DNA of 24,737 nucleotides from 20CM-4-69-16 sp035637455 (lineage in GTDB: Bacteria; Gemmatimonadota; Gemmatimonadetes; Gemmatimonadales; GWC2-71-9), in the NCBI GenBank assembly GCA_035637455.1, contig DASPXE010000014.1, forward strand, positions 1 through 24,737, read 5' to 3'. A program made the position numbers and the translations under genes. How positions within the stretch are numbered: position 1 is the stretch's first letter; each line of letters begins with the position of its first letter. The notes below the pieces were generated by a model. The model did not search any database. It had not been told where the DNA came from and worked only from the letters and a program-made list of their open reading frames with translations. This document shows positions 23,347 through 24,737 of this stretch, piece by piece.

Positions 23347-24644
23347 TGCTGGCCCTGCTCGCGGTGCTCCAGCTGCAGGCGGCGATGACAGCGGAGTCAC
23401 CGGGCGATTCGCTGCCGACCGTGACCCTTGCCGAGGCACTGCGACGGGCGACGGGGCTCGACCCCAACTACGTCGCGGCGCTCGGGCAGGTGGACAACGC
23501 CCGGTGGGCGCGACGCAGCGCGTTCGCGGTGTTCCTGCTCCCTGCAGTAGCGGTCGAGACGGACGCCACGAAGAACATCCCCCAGTTCTTCAACTTCGGA
23601 ACGCTCAAGCCCGAGTCGTACGCCGTCTCGGCTCAGGTGGCTTTGCGCTACGATCTCTTCACCGGGGGACAGAAAGTTGCCGAGCTTACGCGCTCGGCAG
23701 CGGCGCTGGACGGGGCCCACGCCGGGGAGCTCCAGGCGCGGTTTGGCTCCGCGCTCCTCACCGAGGCGGCGTACTACGCCGTGCTCGCGGGCACGGAACT
23801 GCTGCGCGTCGCGCGGGAACGGGTCCAGCGCGCCGAGCAGCAGCTCGCGGTCGCGCGAGCGCGGGTGACGTCCGGGGCCGCGGTACAGACCGATTCGCTG
23901 CAGCTGCGGCTCGAGCTCAGTCGGGCACGCGTGGGTCTGGTGCAACAGCAAGGCGTGGTGCGGGTCGCGCGGCTCACGCTCGGGAGCCGGGTCGGCGCGG
24001 CGGGCCCGATGGACGCCGTTCCGCTCGACAGCGTCCTGCCCAGCGCTCTGCCCGTGACGCTCGAGGCCGCGGTGGACGAGGCAGCGAACCAGGGGCCGGC
24101 CTACCGGCTGGCGCGGGCCAACGAACGCCAGGCCGCGGCGATCTTCCGAAGCCGGCTGGGCACGCTCCTGCCACGCCTCAGTCTGACGGGGGTCGGGATC
24201 GGGTACGACAATCGCTTCTACCCTACGAGCGCCAAGTTCACGCAGCTCACCTTGACGGCGACGCTCCCGATATGGGACAACTTCCAGCGGCAGAGCTTGA
24301 TCAGTCAGGCGCGCGTGAACCGCGACATTTTCCGAGCAGCGCGCGATTCCGCCGAGCGTTCGGTGCAGCGCGACGTGGTCGCAGCCTATGACGGTTTCAC
24401 GACCGCCCGTGCTACGGCCGATTTTGCGGGCGAGCAGGTGCAGGTCGCGCGCGAGAACTACCGCGTGCAGCAAGCCCGCTACCGGACGGGCGCTACCGCG
24501 ATCCTCGACCTCCTCAAGGCACAGTCCGACCTCGATGACGCGTCGGCCACCCTGGTTCAGGCGCGTTACGCGACGCGCCTCGTGCTGGCGGGGCTTGAGA
24601 CTATCCTAGGTCGGCGCCTCTTTCCCGAACCGGAACAGAAATGA
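23346..24644 (+). CDS. TolC-family outer-membrane efflux protein (second system)
   Basis: The product is 432 residues. The ATG at 23346 shares its A with the pump stop (TGATG) and follows GGAGG (23334-23338) at ideal spacing. A short signal peptide, MLALLAVLQLQAAMTAES, lacks a lipobox, unlike the first TolC-like protein. OEP features are: VTLAEALRRATGLDPNYVAALGQVDNARWARRSA at the start; long alpha-helical coiled segments rich in Ala, Arg and Gln (RVQRAEQQLAVARARVTSGAAVQTDSLQLRLELSRARVGL); and a second half ending YRTGATAILDLLKAQSDLDDASATLVQARYATRLVLAGLETILG. It should be the duct of the second pump. Its stop overlaps the next start by 4 nt (ATGA). Confidence 0.93.
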   Translation: MLALLAVLQLQAAMTAESPGDSLPTVTLAEALRRATGLDPNYVAALGQVDNARWARRSAFAVFLLPAVAVETDATKNIPQFFNFGTLKPESYAVSAQVALRYDLFTGGQKVAELTRSAAALDGAHAGELQARFGSALLTEAAYYAVLAGTELLRVARERVQRAEQQLAVARARVTSGAAVQTDSLQLRLELSRARVGLVQQQGVVRVARLTLGSRVGAAGPMDAVPLDSVLPSALPVTLEAAVDEAANQGPAYRLARANERQAAAIFRSRLGTLLPRLSLTGVGIGYDNRFYPTSAKFTQLTLTATLPIWDNFQRQSLISQARVNRDIFRAARDSAERSVQRDVVAAYDGFTTARATADFAGEQVQVARENYRVQQARYRTGATAILDLLKAQSDLDDASATLVQARYATRLVLAGLETILGRRLFPEPEQK

Positions 24645-24737
24645 GTGTGACGAACATGACGCGTGGTGCGTGGTGCGCAATGGTCGCGGGCGCGGTGGTC
24701 GCCATCGGCGGCTGCAAGAAAGGCAAGGCGAGCGGCG
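24641..24737 (+). CDS. Lipoprotein N-terminus, probable RND periplasmic adaptor (3' end outside window)
   Basis: Only 32 residues are in the window. The ATG at 24641 overlaps the TolC-like stop (ATGA); a second in-frame ATG at 24656 is possible. The sequence MTRGAWCAMVAGAVVAIGGCKKGKASG has a lipobox A-I-G-G-C and a basic stretch after the Cys. Because a pump and a duct precede it and the adaptor is the missing third part, an adaptor (membrane fusion protein) is the best guess. No adaptor domain is visible yet, so the function is an inference from position. Confidence 0.7.
   Translation, partial: MSVTNMTRGAWCAMVAGAVVAIGGCKKGKASG

Overview
The window comes from a GC-rich, Gram-negative (diderm) bacterium. 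A SusC/SusD pair, many lipoproteins, two RND efflux operons, an ECF sigma/FecR pair and a Thermus-like long IspG together suggest Gemmatimonadota or a nearby phylum. That assignment is inferred from gene content and was not searched.

Left part (2-5366, + strand): the C-terminal half of an NtrY-like sensor histidine kinase, then a tight three-gene cluster. The cluster encodes an outer-membrane beta-barrel-like protein, a small lipoprotein of unknown function, and an 859-residue lipoprotein-like protein built from Ig-like domains that ends in five tandem BIG_2-type repeats. A hairpin follows.

Middle part (5548-13015, + strand): an ECF sigma factor, a FecR-type anti-sigma factor, a SusC-type TonB-dependent receptor with an N-terminal STN signalling domain, and a SusD-type lipoprotein. 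Together they form a complete trans-envelope signalling and uptake module. The expected circuit is that ligand binding by SusC/SusD is passed through STN to FecR and on to the sigma factor. No degradative enzyme is present, so the substrate is unknown. A strong terminator follows susD. Next comes a small stand-alone gene that encodes only a secretion signal plus a SusC-type plug domain, with no barrel. This is the most unusual gene in the window.

A 28-bp perfect palindrome and an AT-rich tandem TATATT element separate that gene from ispG (13098-14354), which encodes an enzyme of the MEP isoprenoid pathway. ispG appears to be leaderless and overlaps the convergent efflux gene by 50 bp.

Right part (14305-24737): two divergent tripartite efflux operons share a 226-bp control region. 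The minus-strand operon is ordered TolC-like, adaptor, RND pump. The plus-strand operon is ordered RND pump, TolC-like, then a lipoprotein cut by the window end that is probably the adaptor. Stop and start codons overlap or abut throughout both, indicating translational coupling. No local regulator gene is visible. No tRNA, rRNA, CRISPR array, insertion sequence or phage gene was seen.
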